64,000 nucleotides of DNA from the NCBI GenBank assembly GCA_050736695.1, contig JBOHWH010000116.1, positions 19,435 through 83,434 on the forward strand, written 5' to 3'. Origin of the DNA: JBARDN01 sp050736695. Lineage in GTDB: Bacteria > Desulfobacterota > Binatia > Binatales > Binataceae. Below the pieces are notes generated by a model. That model had not been told where the DNA came from, made no database searches, and was given only the letters and a program-made list of their open reading frames with translations. A program made the translations under genes and the position numbers. Shown here piece by piece: positions 35,396 through 44,827 of this stretch. Position 1 is the first letter of the stretch. Every line of letters starts with the position of its first letter.

Positions 35396-36756
35396 CGCTC
35401 AAACACCCGCTGGATCGTGGTTCGATCTTCGTCCGGAACCGCCGCGCGCGCGATCGGCTCGTCGGGCTGCTGATTCGCGTTGAGCGGCGTGCGAACTTTG
35501 GGCGGCAGATAAGCCTGTCCGGCGCCTTTGGCGCCATGCTCCATCGCGCGCGCCTCGATCGAGATCTCGAAGCCCTCGGTGCTCATTTTGGAATCCGTGG
35601 GCGCGCCGAACAGGCTGTCCGGATCGACGCCGATTCCATGCGCAGAGCCTCCGTTGCCGGTCTGATCGCCGCGGCTGTCGGCAGTGTCATGCGCCGAATC
35701 GGTTTTCGGGGCGTCTTCGGAGTTGCTCATGCCGCCAGTCTCGAAATTGCCCGGATGATCATCGGAGGGTTGCTCCGGCAGTTGATCGTGAGCGGATTTG
35801 TCGATCGGCGGCAGAGGGATATTTTCCTCGCCCGACGGATGTTCGCGCTTGAACTGGCCGGCGGTGTCGCTTCGGCGATGCCCGCTGCGAAGCGTGGAAT
35901 CGTCGCCGCGCGGATTGTTCGCGCGATCTCCGCCCGCATCGGCGAGCTTGAGCGTCAGCCTCTGTTTGCGCGCGGACGAATCGCCGCGCAACTTGCCCTG
36001 CACGTGGCTGGCCAGTGTGCGCGCGCGGTTGAGAATGCCGCCGGAAGTTTCGCCGCCGGTCGCCTCGGAGCCTGACCCCTGGCGCGCTAGCTTCGCCTCG
36101 AGCTTGCTCATCGTGGCCGAATCCGCCTGCATCTCCAGGCCGCCGCTGTCGCCCGGATCGGCGGGACGCAGATGAAGATCATCCAGATCCATAATCACGT
36201 CCGCCGCCTGATCGTTCTCGGCAAGTAGCGTCCGATGATGCGTGCGGGCGACCGGAATCAAAATCATCGCCGCAACCATCGCCCCGATCAGCATCCAGAC
36301 CGAACGCTCAACGCGGCGATGCTCGATGCGCGCGGCGGCAAATTCCTCGCGATGCGCCAGTGCGTCTTCGACTACGTAAGACCAGAGCGCGCCCCGATTT
36401 GGATGCGCCGATACCTCGACAATCGTGGCGAGACGGCCCTTCAGCTCGGCCCGATCGTCTGCGACTTGCGCGGCGCCCACCGCGCTTGCGCGCATCGCCA
36501 ATCCGATACGAACGGCTCTGACGATCACCGCGGCCGCGACAATCGAAACGAGCGCGCCGGTCGCGAGAAACATGAGCGGCGCAAACCAGTTTGCCGCCGC
36601 AAAAATTATCGTGCCGGCGATCAGCGCGGACGCGAGCACGCGAAACGCCACGTGCTGAATCGCAAGCGAATTGAGGCGGACTCGAAGGCGCCTCATCTGG
36701 TTTAAGATAGCGCCGAGTTTCTGGTCTGTGCGGGTTACTTGCCGGGGAAAAGACAT
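35392..36756 (-). CDS. membrane protein of the MoxR cluster (DUF4175-like position)
   Basis: A protein of about 454 residues with two adjacent N-terminal helices (VLASALIAGTIIFAAANW, then SIVAAAVIV), a third near residue 150, and a long charged, Asp/Gly/Ser-rich low-complexity C-terminal half. It heads the MoxR operon and corresponds in position to DUF4175-type proteins. The start is unsure: ATG 36756 or ATG 36696, neither with a strong SD. A perfect 8-base-arm palindrome (36762-36779) sits just before the first of these. Confidence 0.7.
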   Translation of the reverse strand: MSFPRQVTRTDQKLGAILNQMRRLRVRLNSLAIQHVAFRVLASALIAGTIIFAAANWFAPLMFLATGALVSIVAAAVIVRAVRIGLAMRASAVGAAQVADDRAELKGRLATIVEVSAHPNRGALWSYVVEDALAHREEFAAARIEHRRVERSVWMLIGAMVAAMILIPVARTHHRTLLAENDQAADVIMDLDDLHLRPADPGDSGGLEMQADSATMSKLEAKLARQGSGSEATGGETSGGILNRARTLASHVQGKLRGDSSARKQRLTLKLADAGGDRANNPRGDDSTLRSGHRRSDTAGQFKREHPSGEENIPLPPIDKSAHDQLPEQPSDDHPGNFETGGMSNSEDAPKTDSAHDTADSRGDQTGNGGSAHGIGVDPDSLFGAPTDSKMSTEGFEISIEARAMEHGAKGAGQAYLPPKVRTPLNANQQPDEPIARAAVPDEDRTTIQRVFER

Positions 36757-36868
36757 CTGGGCGCGCGCAAATGCGCGCGAATAACCAGAATAAAGCAGCG
36801 CCTTCCGGCAGGCAACCAAAACTGTTGCAGGGGCCCCTCGCGAATCCCGCCGTATAGGTCGAACCGTT

Positions 36869-37759
36869 TCAGTCCTTCAGGCCCGCGTCCTCGCGCGCTC
36901 CCAGCGCGATCGCCGACCAATCCAGATCGGCGCGGCCCATCGCCAGAGCATGTACGAAGCGGTCGCGCAAAAGGCTCGCCGTCGGCATCGGAGCATTCAC
37001 CTCGCGCGCGGTTCTGAGCACCAACTCGACGTCCTTGAGCCCGAGCGGAAGGCGGAACCCCGCGGGCGAATGACGCCGCTTGGCGATCGCGGCGCCGTAA
37101 CCCTGATAGGCCGGACACGCGAACAGTGTCTGCGTCAGCATCGTGGCGACGGCGGCGCGATCGAGTCCCGATTTTTCGGCCATCGCGAACGCCTCGCCCA
37201 TCGCCTCCATCGCGGCGGCCAGAAGAAAATTGCCGGAGATCTTCGCGACGCTTGCGGCCTCGGCCGATTCGCCGAAATCGAATACGCCCTGTCCGATCGC
37301 ATCGAGGATCGGCGTCACCGTCTGCTTCGCTTGCGCGGCTCCTGAGATACAGATCCACAGCTTTTTTGCGGCGGCGGCTTCGGGACGGCCAAAGACCGGA
37401 GCCGCGAGCAGGATACTTCCCGCGGCGCGATGAACTTCCGCGAGCTTCCTAATCGTCGCCGGAGCGACCGTGCTCATCGAGAGATGGATTCCGCCGGGCG
37501 CGATTTTCGTTGCGAGCGCCGCGTCGCCAAGCACCAAGCCCTCGAGCGCCGCATCGTCGGCGACCATCGAGATGACTACATCGCCGGCGCGCGCGACATC
37601 TGCCGGATTCTTGGCAATTCGCACGCCCTTTGCGGCGAGCGGCGCCGCCTTGGATGCGGTGCGATTCCAGACCGTGAGCGAAAATCCCGCGGCGGCAAGG
37701 TTCGCCGCCATCGGGAAGCCCATCGAACCGAGACCGATAAATCCAATTTCAAGGCTCAT
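36869..37759 (-). CDS. beta-hydroxyacid dehydrogenase (3-hydroxyisobutyrate dehydrogenase family)
   Basis: A 296-residue NAD(P)-dependent enzyme: Rossmann motif IGFIGLGSMGFPMAANL at the N-terminus, substrate-binding stretch HLSMSTVAPAT, and the catalytic Lys in AKISGNFLLAAAMEAMGEA. Members reduce or oxidise 3-hydroxyisobutyrate, tartronate semialdehyde or succinic semialdehyde-type compounds; the substrate is not resolvable. It lies 90 bases downstream of endonuclease III. Confidence 0.9.
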   Translation of the reverse strand: MSLEIGFIGLGSMGFPMAANLAAAGFSLTVWNRTASKAAPLAAKGVRIAKNPADVARAGDVVISMVADDAALEGLVLGDAALATKIAPGGIHLSMSTVAPATIRKLAEVHRAAGSILLAAPVFGRPEAAAAKKLWICISGAAQAKQTVTPILDAIGQGVFDFGESAEAASVAKISGNFLLAAAMEAMGEAFAMAEKSGLDRAAVATMLTQTLFACPAYQGYGAAIAKRRHSPAGFRLPLGLKDVELVLRTAREVNAPMPTASLLRDRFVHALAMGRADLDWSAIALGAREDAGLKD

Positions 37760-37849
37760 GCACGAAGCCTAACACGCAGACGCGCAAGCCTGACAACAAA
37801 GCGGTTTCAGAGATAGCAAGTGATTTCTTTCTTACGGGTTTTCGTTGGT

Positions 37850-38563
37850 TCAACGCCAATGTGTGACGCCGATTCGCGGACAGGCGCGCTCGATCGGGCA
37901 CTGGGTGCATCGCGGCGAGGTTGGATGACAGATTGTCTGCCCGAACGCGACCAGGATTCCGTTGTACTCGAGCCAGTAGCGGCGCGGCAGAATCTCGCGC
38001 AACGCCATCTCGGTTTTGTCGGGCGTCGGCGTCGCGACGAGGCCCCATCGGTTCGAGATGCGATGCACATGCGTATCGACGCAGATGCCGGGCTTGCGGT
38101 AGGCCTCCGTCACGACCAGATTCGCGGTCTTGCGCCCCACCCCCTTGAGCGTCAGCAGCGTATCGATATCGTCGGGCACCTTGCCGCCATGCTTGCCGAT
38201 CAGGTCGCGGCATATTCCGCGAATCACTTTTGCCTTGGTGCGATAAAATCCCACCGGAAAAATCAGCCGCTCGAGCGTGCGCGCCGGAACCGCCGCAATC
38301 GCCGCGGGCGTCGCCGCGCGGGCGAACAGCCGCTGTGACGCGGCCGCGGTAGTCTGATCCTTGGTCCGCAGACTCAGGATGCAACTGATCAGAGTCTTGA
38401 ACGGGTCGCGTGTCTGGATGCTGATAAACGAAACGATCGGCGCATTCCACCCCGGCGCCGCGCGCCGCAACACGCGCAGGACCGCGCCAATTCTGAGCGC
38501 GGAAAGCGGTGTCCGGATTACGAGTTTGCGCTCGGAGGAAACCATTGCGCGCGATCGATTCAT
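37850..38563 (-). CDS. nth: endonuclease III
   Basis: A 237-residue DNA glycosylase/AP lyase for oxidised pyrimidines. The helix-hairpin-helix LKGVGRKTANLVV holds the catalytic Lys, VDTHVHRISNR the catalytic Asp, and the C-terminal cluster CHPTSPRCTQCPIERAC gives the C-x6-C-x2-C-x5-C 4Fe-4S motif. An N-terminal extension of about 25 residues precedes the normal start; ATG 38563 or 38545. Confidence 0.94.
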   Translation of the reverse strand: MNRSRAMVSSERKLVIRTPLSALRIGAVLRVLRRAAPGWNAPIVSFISIQTRDPFKTLISCILSLRTKDQTTAAASQRLFARAATPAAIAAVPARTLERLIFPVGFYRTKAKVIRGICRDLIGKHGGKVPDDIDTLLTLKGVGRKTANLVVTEAYRKPGICVDTHVHRISNRWGLVATPTPDKTEMALREILPRRYWLEYNGILVAFGQTICHPTSPRCTQCPIERACPRIGVTHWR

Positions 38564-38656
38564 CTGGACTCTCTTTCTATCACCACGCTGCCCGCGATGC
38601 GCAGGTTTGACGATTTGCGGGCAATCGGAATACTTCTACGGCGAGCGCGCTTATCA

Positions 38657-40120
38657 ATGACAAATCGATTTCATCCTTTACCGCCGTTTTACACTTTGAT
38701 CGTCGTCGCGATGCTGTCTGCCGCGCCCGCGGCACTCGCGCAGGCGGCGCGTGCGCCGCATCTGACTCGCGATACGGTGGTGACCAAGGCTCCGGCTCCG
38801 AAACCAATCGACTACGACAAGCTAACGCAGGAGGCGACCGCCTTCCTGTCGAAGTACATCCAGATCAACACCACCAATCCGCCGGGTAACGAACTGCCAG
38901 CGGCCAAGCTGCTGAAAGAAAAATTCCTGACCGACGGAATACCCGCGACCACCTGGGAGCCCGCGCCCGGACGCGGAATCGTTGCCGCGCGCCTGCACGG
39001 CATCGGAAAGCATCACAAGGCGCTCATCCTGCTGTGCCACATGGACGTGGTTCCCGCCAATCCCAAGGAATGGGAGGTGCCGCCATTTTCGGGCGAGGTC
39101 AAGGACGGCGTCATTTGGGGGCGCGGCGCGATCGACGACAAAGGCTCCGGCGTGGTCGAGATTATGGCGATGCTTGCGATCAAGCGCGCGGGTATCCTGC
39201 TCGATCGCGACGTGATCCTGGTCGCGACCGGCGACGAAGAAGAAGGCGGCAAGGTTGGCGCGGGATGGTTCGTCGATCGTCAGCCGAGCGTTTATGCCGA
39301 CGCCGGCTACGTCCTCAACGAGGGCGGCGGAATCATGGACGCGCCCGGCGGCAAGAAGCTCTACGACGTGTCGGTGACCGAGAAGACTCCGCTGTGGCTG
39401 CGTCTGACCGCGACCGGACCCGCGGGACACGCCGCCGTTCCTCCGCCCGAGACGGCGGTCACCAAGCTGGTGCGCGCGCTCGCGCGGCTGGACGACTACC
39501 ATGCACCGATTCGGATCATCGGCCCGGTTGAGAATTACTACCATACGATGGCCGAAATCACGCACGGGCCGCGGCAATGGCTCGATCTCTCGACCGCGCT
39601 CAGGGAACCTGCCTTCGCGCGGCAGTTTGTCTCGGTGCCGCGCCAAAACGCCGCTGTGCGCGACACCATCACGCCCACGGTGCTTTCGGCGAGCACCAAG
39701 ACCAACGTTATCTCGGAGAACGCTTCTTGCGAGATCGATTGCCGGCTGCTGCCGGGAAGCGACCCAAAAAAGCTCCTGGCCACGATCCGGAAAGTGATTG
39801 ACGACAAGGACATCCATATCGACGTGATTTTGAATTTTCCGCCGGTCTCATCGCCGCAAAGATCCGAGCTGATGACCGCGATCCAGGCGCTGGCCAAGAA
39901 CGACGGCAAGGCGCAGGTGGTGCCGACGATGATCTCCGGATTCACCGACAGCCACTATTTCCGCCAGAAGAACCTCATCGCCTACGGCTTCATGCCGATC
40001 AGCGTCACCAGCGACGAAGCGCACGGCGTCCATGGCGTCAATGAGCGAATCAGCGTCAAGGAGCTGGGCGCCGGAATCAAACGGATGGTCCAGTTGCTGG
40101 AACTGTTCGGCGGGCGCTGA
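38657..40120 (+). CDS. exported M20-family metallopeptidase
   Basis: A 487-residue M20/M25/M40 zinc peptidase with a signal peptide (FYTLIVVAMLSAAPAALAQA). Metal and catalytic residues are visible in LLCHMDVVP, GRGAIDDKG and ATGDEEEGG. A dimerisation domain lies in the middle and the last metal His is probably in SDEAHGVHGVNER. It cleaves peptides or acylated amino acids in the periplasm. The ATG at 38657 gives the signal peptide. The FIST gene follows after 15 bases. Confidence 0.9.
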   Translation: MTNRFHPLPPFYTLIVVAMLSAAPAALAQAARAPHLTRDTVVTKAPAPKPIDYDKLTQEATAFLSKYIQINTTNPPGNELPAAKLLKEKFLTDGIPATTWEPAPGRGIVAARLHGIGKHHKALILLCHMDVVPANPKEWEVPPFSGEVKDGVIWGRGAIDDKGSGVVEIMAMLAIKRAGILLDRDVILVATGDEEEGGKVGAGWFVDRQPSVYADAGYVLNEGGGIMDAPGGKKLYDVSVTEKTPLWLRLTATGPAGHAAVPPPETAVTKLVRALARLDDYHAPIRIIGPVENYYHTMAEITHGPRQWLDLSTALREPAFARQFVSVPRQNAAVRDTITPTVLSASTKTNVISENASCEIDCRLLPGSDPKKLLATIRKVIDDKDIHIDVILNFPPVSSPQRSELMTAIQALAKNDGKAQVVPTMISGFTDSHYFRQKNLIAYGFMPISVTSDEAHGVHGVNERISVKELGAGIKRMVQLLELFGGR

Positions 40121-40135
40121 AACCGGAGTCTTACG

Positions 40136-41311
40136 ATGCTGCGCGCAGGAGTCGGCCATTCAATCGCACTCAATCCCAAGACCGCGGCCGCCGAAGCAAC
40201 GGCCGCGGCCCTCACGGTTGCGGGGCTGTCGCAGGCATCGGGCGCGATCGTCTTCGCGACCAGCGCATACGGCGCAGCCTATGCGATGATCCTGCGCGCG
40301 GTTGCGGAGGCGGCGAAAACGCGCGAAGTCGCGGGATGCTCGAGCGTCGGAATTATCGCGAACGAAAACGAAATCGAGTCCGGCCCCGCGCTGGTCGTGA
40401 TGGTCTTCGGCGGCTCCGATCTTTCAACCCATCGCTTCTTCGTGCCGCAATTGCGCGGACGCGGCGCTGAAGTCGCCGCCGAAATCGCGAGCGCGGTTCG
40501 CCCCGCTCTGGACAAATCGAATCTGCTGCTGGTCTTTCCCGATACCTACAACGCGAATCCGGAGATACTGCTGTCCGCACTCGCGCGCGAGCTGCCAGGC
40601 CTCGCGATCGTGGGCGGAGGCGCGAGTGAGGATGGCTCGGCCGGCGAGACGTTTCAGTTCTGCGGCGACGCGGTCAGCAACAACTCGGTCTCCGGGATGC
40701 TTTTGGCGGGCGAGTTCGATCTCAGGATCGCAAGCGCGCTTGCATGCACGCCGGTCGGGCCGCCGCATCGCGTGACCGGCGCGCGTGACAATATAATTCT
40801 GACCCTCGACGACCGTCCCGCGTACGAGGTCTTCGCCGCTGCGGCGGGTCCGCTCGCCAAAGATTTGCGCCGCGCGCTGAACTTCGTGTTCATCGCGATT
40901 CCGCACGATCCCGCGCAGGCGGAATTTACTCGCGGCAGTTATCTGATCCGCAACATTATCGGCGCCAGCGAAGAGCATGGCGTGTTCGCGGTCGCGCATA
41001 CGCCGAAGGCCGGCGATATGCTGTCGATCGTGCTGCGCGACGCCGAACGAGCGCGAACCGATCTTAAAGCGATGCTTCAAGAATTGCGCGGTGACGTTTA
41101 CACCCCGCCCGCCTTTGCCCTGTACTTCGACTGCGTGTCGCGCGGCGCCGGACTCTACAATCTCGCGGGCCACGACTCGGCCTATATCCGCCAGTCGCTC
41201 GGAGAATTTCCGCTGGCCGGATTCTTTACCGGCTTCGAGATTGGTCCTGCTGGCGCCCAAATCGCGGCGCTCCAGTATTCGGGCGTCCTGGCGCTCGTGT
41301 CGCCCAAATAA
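40136..41311 (+). CDS. FIST-domain protein
   Basis: A 391-residue protein composed of FIST N (VAGCSSVGIIANENEIE) and FIST C domains, with no output domain attached. FIST domains are predicted small-ligand sensors, possibly for amino acids, which fits the exported peptidase just upstream; that link is inference. It converges with a methyltransferase gene 13 bases away. Confidence 0.87.
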   Translation: MLRAGVGHSIALNPKTAAAEATAAALTVAGLSQASGAIVFATSAYGAAYAMILRAVAEAAKTREVAGCSSVGIIANENEIESGPALVVMVFGGSDLSTHRFFVPQLRGRGAEVAAEIASAVRPALDKSNLLLVFPDTYNANPEILLSALARELPGLAIVGGGASEDGSAGETFQFCGDAVSNNSVSGMLLAGEFDLRIASALACTPVGPPHRVTGARDNIILTLDDRPAYEVFAAAAGPLAKDLRRALNFVFIAIPHDPAQAEFTRGSYLIRNIIGASEEHGVFAVAHTPKAGDMLSIVLRDAERARTDLKAMLQELRGDVYTPPAFALYFDCVSRGAGLYNLAGHDSAYIRQSLGEFPLAGFFTGFEIGPAGAQIAALQYSGVLALVSPK

Positions 41312-41324
41312 CCAGATCAACCCG

Positions 41325-42107
41325 CTACTGTGCGGGGCTGGCGAGCTTTCGGGTCACGACCATCGCGATTCGATGCGTGAAAAACAGCTCGCCGCCGATC
41401 TTTACCGAGCGCGCGCCGCTTAGATCTTCGGTCACGTCGCGCTCGATCATCGCGCGCGTGCGCGCGGCGCGTTCCGGCGGCGTATGCCCGGAGCGCAGCC
41501 ACGGCTCGACCGGATTGCGCATCCCGTGCGAAGTGAAGCGCGTGATTTCGCAGCGCACCCGTGAGAGCATCTGGACCATTTCGCTGAGCGGCAGCGCGCG
41601 CGTATGCGAGGTGTCGCGCAATCGCTCGAACGCGTTGTAATACTCGGCGCGCGCGGGATCTTCGCTGGAGATGAGATCCTCGATCGCAACTGTGCCGCCG
41701 GGCCGGCATACCCGCGCCATCTCCGCGATCACTTTTTCGGGCTGGTCGAAGTGATGCACCGCGAAGCGGCACACGACGACATCGAACTCGCCGTCGCCAA
41801 ACGGCAACCGGTCCGCATCGCCGAGCTCGAAATGAGCGTTCGTGATACCGCGCTCATCGCGCATCCGCCGCGCGATCGTAAGCGGCGCGATGGTCAGATC
41901 GACGCCAACCACCTCGCGGCAGACTTTCGCGAACGCAAGCGCGACGTGTCCGGGCCCGGTCGCGACCTCGAGCACGCGCGCGTCGGCGGCGGGAGCGACC
42001 GTCCGGATCAGCATCGCGATATGCTCGGCGTCCCGAATCATCGGCGCCGCCGCGTATTCGTCAGCTTGCCGGGTAAATTCCTCACGCACTAAATCTTTAT
42101 GTTCCAC
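41325..42107 (-). CDS. class I SAM methyltransferase (UbiE-like)
   Basis: A 260-residue methyltransferase with motif I VLEVATGPGHVAL, VVGVDLTIAPL and VCRFAVHHFDQPEKV. It starts with GTG at 42107 behind AGGAGA at ideal spacing; the longer upstream frame is rejected. The N-terminus FTRQADEYAAAP is typical of small-molecule methyltransferases. The substrate is unknown. Confidence 0.87.
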   Translation of the reverse strand: MEHKDLVREEFTRQADEYAAAPMIRDAEHIAMLIRTVAPAADARVLEVATGPGHVALAFAKVCREVVGVDLTIAPLTIARRMRDERGITNAHFELGDADRLPFGDGEFDVVVCRFAVHHFDQPEKVIAEMARVCRPGGTVAIEDLISSEDPARAEYYNAFERLRDTSHTRALPLSEMVQMLSRVRCEITRFTSHGMRNPVEPWLRSGHTPPERAARTRAMIERDVTEDLSGARSVKIGGELFFTHRIAMVVTRKLASPAQ

Positions 42108-42193
42108 TTTAATTTCTCCTGCGCGCTTTATGCGGCGCACCGGCGCCGATCGCGATTGTGCTCGCTCCCCCATTCCCCGATCAAGCGAGGGCG

Positions 42194-42274
42194 GGCGGCC
42201 ACGCCCGGGCCGCCTCGGTCAAAAATCCTCATTGGTGGCCCGCCATCGACTGCGGGCGAGAGGCCCGCGCCACC
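42194..42274. repeat. two palindromic REP-like elements
   Basis: The first hairpin is GGCGGCC-ACGCCCG-GGCCGCC (42194-42214). The second element (42234-42274) is bounded by GGTGG and CCACC and contains the hairpin GCGGGC-GAGAG-GCCCGC. It resembles the other REP-type elements in architecture but not in sequence. Confidence 0.65.
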
Positions 42275-42360
42275 GATTCTTTTGATCTGTAATCGCGCGC
42301 CGCGCTGGCGAAGGATGTACGCGGAGCGATTCTCTCCGCATTCACCGGGACTTGCCCCAC

Positions 42361-42465
42361 CGTCATTCGACCGCACGGAGAAATCCCGGACGGAGGGCTG
42401 ATGCATGTGGCGCCGGCGCCGAGCATGGACGCTTCGGGATTTCTCGCCCAAGGCTCGAAATGACG
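42361..42465. repeat. MITE-like inverted repeat
   Basis: An 11-base perfect inverted repeat, GAGAAATCCCG (42378-42388) and CGGGATTTCTC (42435-42445), lies inside outer ends CGTCATTCGA and CGAAATGACG, which are near-complementary with one base missing. The pattern is that of the widespread small GTCATTTCGAG-type mobile repeats. Confidence 0.65.
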
Positions 42466-42619
42466 ACCCAAGGGAACTGCCGACGCCGAGGTACTTATCC
42501 CGGCATCAAGCGCGCAATCCTTCCGCTTGCACGCGCAAAAGACTTAATGCTACCAAACTCTTGGGTTCGAGCGGCGACGCCGGATTCCATCCAAGCCCTA
42601 ATTACGGAGGAACGCCAAG

Positions 42620-43747
42620 TTGGACTTCGGGTTTTCTGAAGAACAGGAGATGTTGCGGGATGCGGCCAAGCGCTTTCTGGCCGACAATTGCCCGACCAAA
42701 TTTGTCCGCCAGATGATGGCTGACCCTACAGGCCACGATAAGGCTTTCTGGAAAAAGATCGTCGAGCTCGGATGGCCCGGGCTGCTCGTCCCGGAACAGT
42801 ACGGCGGCCAGGGCGGCGCCTTCCTTGACATGACGGTGGTGATCGAAGAGGCCGGCAAAGCGCTGGTGCCGGGACCGTTCTTTACCGCCGCGCTGCTCGG
42901 CGTGCCGCTGGTGGTCGAAGGCGGGACCGACGCGCAGAAAAAGGATTTACTTCCAAGGATGGCGAAAGGCGAATTTATCGGCACGCTCGCGTTCGCCGAA
43001 GCCCCGGGCCGCTTCGACGCCGACGGCGTCCAGATGAAGGCGACCAAAAGCGGCTCCGACTACACTCTGAGCGGCGAGAAATTTTTCGTCCCCGATGCGC
43101 ACGTCGCAAACGGCATGGCAGTCGCGGCGCGCACCAGCGGCAGCGGCGAAAAGGGCATCACGATTTTTCTGGTCCCGGCCAACGCCAAGGGCGTCACCGT
43201 CACGCAGCTCAAGACCGTCGATATGACGCGGCGCCTGTGCCACGTGAAGTTCGACAATGTTAAGGCTGAAGGAATTCTGGGCAAGGTCGATGAAGGCTGG
43301 CCAATCCTGAGCCGCGTGCTCAATATCGCGACCGCTGCACTGGCGACCGAGATGGTCGGCACCGCGCAGAAGGCGCTCGACATGTCGGTCGATTACGCCA
43401 AAACCCGCGTGCAGTTCGGCAAGCCGATTGGATCGTTCCAGGCGGTCAAGCACAAGTGCGTCGATATGATGGTCTCGGTCGAGAATGCGCGCTCGCTGGT
43501 GTACTACGCGTGCTGGACTGTCGATACCAACAACGACGAGCAAAAGACCGCCGTCCCGATGGCGAAGGCTTATGCCTCCGACATGGCGAAGAATGTGACC
43601 AGCGAGGCGATTCAGGTCCACGGCGGAATCGGCTTCACTTGGGAGCACGACATGCACCTGTACCATCGCCGAGCGCTCGCCGGCGAGGCGAACTTGGGCA
43701 ACGGCCCGGTTCATCGCGAGACGGTGGCGCGCACCCTGCTCGGCTGA
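42620..43747 (+). CDS. acyl-CoA dehydrogenase
   Basis: A 375-residue FAD-dependent acyl-CoA dehydrogenase: N-terminal helical domain (SEEQEMLRDAAKRFL), middle beta domain (FAEAPGRFDADGVQ) and C-terminal domain with RVQFGKPIGSFQAVKH and HGGIGFTWEHDMHLYHRR, where the catalytic Glu is expected. It introduces an alpha-beta double bond in an acyl-CoA and passes electrons to ETF. The start is TTG at 42620 with a strong GGAGG. A terminator follows. Which acyl-CoA it uses is unknown. Confidence 0.93.
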   Translation: MDFGFSEEQEMLRDAAKRFLADNCPTKFVRQMMADPTGHDKAFWKKIVELGWPGLLVPEQYGGQGGAFLDMTVVIEEAGKALVPGPFFTAALLGVPLVVEGGTDAQKKDLLPRMAKGEFIGTLAFAEAPGRFDADGVQMKATKSGSDYTLSGEKFFVPDAHVANGMAVAARTSGSGEKGITIFLVPANAKGVTVTQLKTVDMTRRLCHVKFDNVKAEGILGKVDEGWPILSRVLNIATAALATEMVGTAQKALDMSVDYAKTRVQFGKPIGSFQAVKHKCVDMMVSVENARSLVYYACWTVDTNNDEQKTAVPMAKAYASDMAKNVTSEAIQVHGGIGFTWEHDMHLYHRRALAGEANLGNGPVHRETVARTLLG

Positions 43748-43772
43748 TCGAACAATCTACGTGATCGTATCG

Positions 43773-43803
43773 AGCCGCGGTCTTCGGGCCGCGGCTTTTT
43801 TTT
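43773..43803 (+). terminator. intrinsic terminator after the acyl-CoA dehydrogenase gene
   Basis: A perfect 8-base stem AGCCGCGG/CCGCGGCT around an 8-base loop is followed by a run of eight T. It is the clearest rho-independent terminator in the window. Confidence 0.9.
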
Positions 43804-43876
43804 CCGCGCTGGCCCTGAGCTGCAAGAACATCGTATGTTCCGACCACTCAAACCGCGAACGCGAGAGGGAACTTCG

Positions 43877-44827
43877 ATGGCGCAGGGTAAATGGGCATAC
43901 ACCAAGGGACTGCATGATATCGGCAACGGCGCATTTGCCTATCTTCAGCCCGACGGCTCATGGGGATGGAGCAATGCGGGGCTGATCGTCGATGGCGGCG
44001 AGTCGCTGCTGGTCGATACGCTGTTCGATCTGAGGCTTACGCGCGAGATGCTCGCGACGATGCGCAAGGCCGCGCCGCGCGCTCCGATTCGCAAGCTGGT
44101 TAACTCGCACTCCAACGGCGACCATTGCAACGGCAACGAGCTGGTCGAGGGCGCGGAGATAATCGCCTCGAAAGCCTGCGCCGACGAGATGCGCAGCGAG
44201 GGCCCCGCGCGGCTGGCCGCGATGATGAAAGCGGCGCCCTCGATGGGCGCGGTTGGCGAGTACATGCTCAAGATTTTCGGCCCATTCCAGTTCGAGGGAA
44301 TTCGCGGCGCGCTCCCCACCCGCACCTTCGAGGGCGAGCTCGACGTGACCGTCGGTGCCAAGCGCGTTCGTCTGATCCAGGTCGGGCCGGCGCATACGCG
44401 CGGCGATGTTCTGGTCCACGTTCCGGCAGACCGCACGATCTTCACCGGCGACATCCTGTTCATCGGCGGCCATCCGATTATCTGGGCCGGGCCAGTCGCG
44501 AACTGGATCGCCGCGTGTGATCGGATGCTCGCGCTCGATGTGGAAACTATCGTGCCCGGGCACGGGCCGATCACCGACCAGGCCGGCGTCGCCGCGCTCA
44601 AGGGCTACCTGGAATATATCCACCGCGAGGCGCGCAAGCGCTTCGACGCCGGGATGCCTGCGGCCGAGGCGGCGCGGGATATCTCGCTGGACGCATACGC
44701 ATCATGGACCGACGCGGAACGGATCGTCGTGAATGTCGCGACGCTGTATCGCGAGTTCGCCCCGGGCGTTGCCGGCCCTGATGTGACCGCGCAGTTCGCG
44801 CAGATGGCGGCGATTGCGGCGAAATGA
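43877..44827 (+). CDS. metallo-beta-lactamase-fold hydrolase
   Basis: A 316-residue MBL-fold protein. The metal motif is HSNGDHCNG, with Asn where HxHxDH usually has the second His. Further ligands are probable in GPAHTRGD, FTGDILF and PGHGPITD. The ATG at 43877 follows AGAGGGA. Its stop overlaps the DUF1329 start (ATGA), so the two are coupled. The reaction is probably hydrolysis of an ester, thioester or lactone; the substrate is unknown. Confidence 0.87.
   Translation: MAQGKWAYTKGLHDIGNGAFAYLQPDGSWGWSNAGLIVDGGESLLVDTLFDLRLTREMLATMRKAAPRAPIRKLVNSHSNGDHCNGNELVEGAEIIASKACADEMRSEGPARLAAMMKAAPSMGAVGEYMLKIFGPFQFEGIRGALPTRTFEGELDVTVGAKRVRLIQVGPAHTRGDVLVHVPADRTIFTGDILFIGGHPIIWAGPVANWIAACDRMLALDVETIVPGHGPITDQAGVAALKGYLEYIHREARKRFDAGMPAAEAARDISLDAYASWTDAERIVVNVATLYREFAPGVAGPDVTAQFAQMAAIAAK

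Larger units (their letters stand above)
42108..42619. other. intergenic repeat-bearing stretch
   Basis: About 510 bases without a convincing gene. It holds the palindromic repeats at 42194-42274 and the long inverted repeat at 42361-42465, then the leader of the acyl-CoA dehydrogenase gene. Confidence 0.6.

Noticed and set aside
36762..36779. Palindrome CGCGCGCA/TGCGCGCG as a terminator
   Set aside because: There is no T tract on either strand, and GC-alternating palindromes arise easily in this composition.
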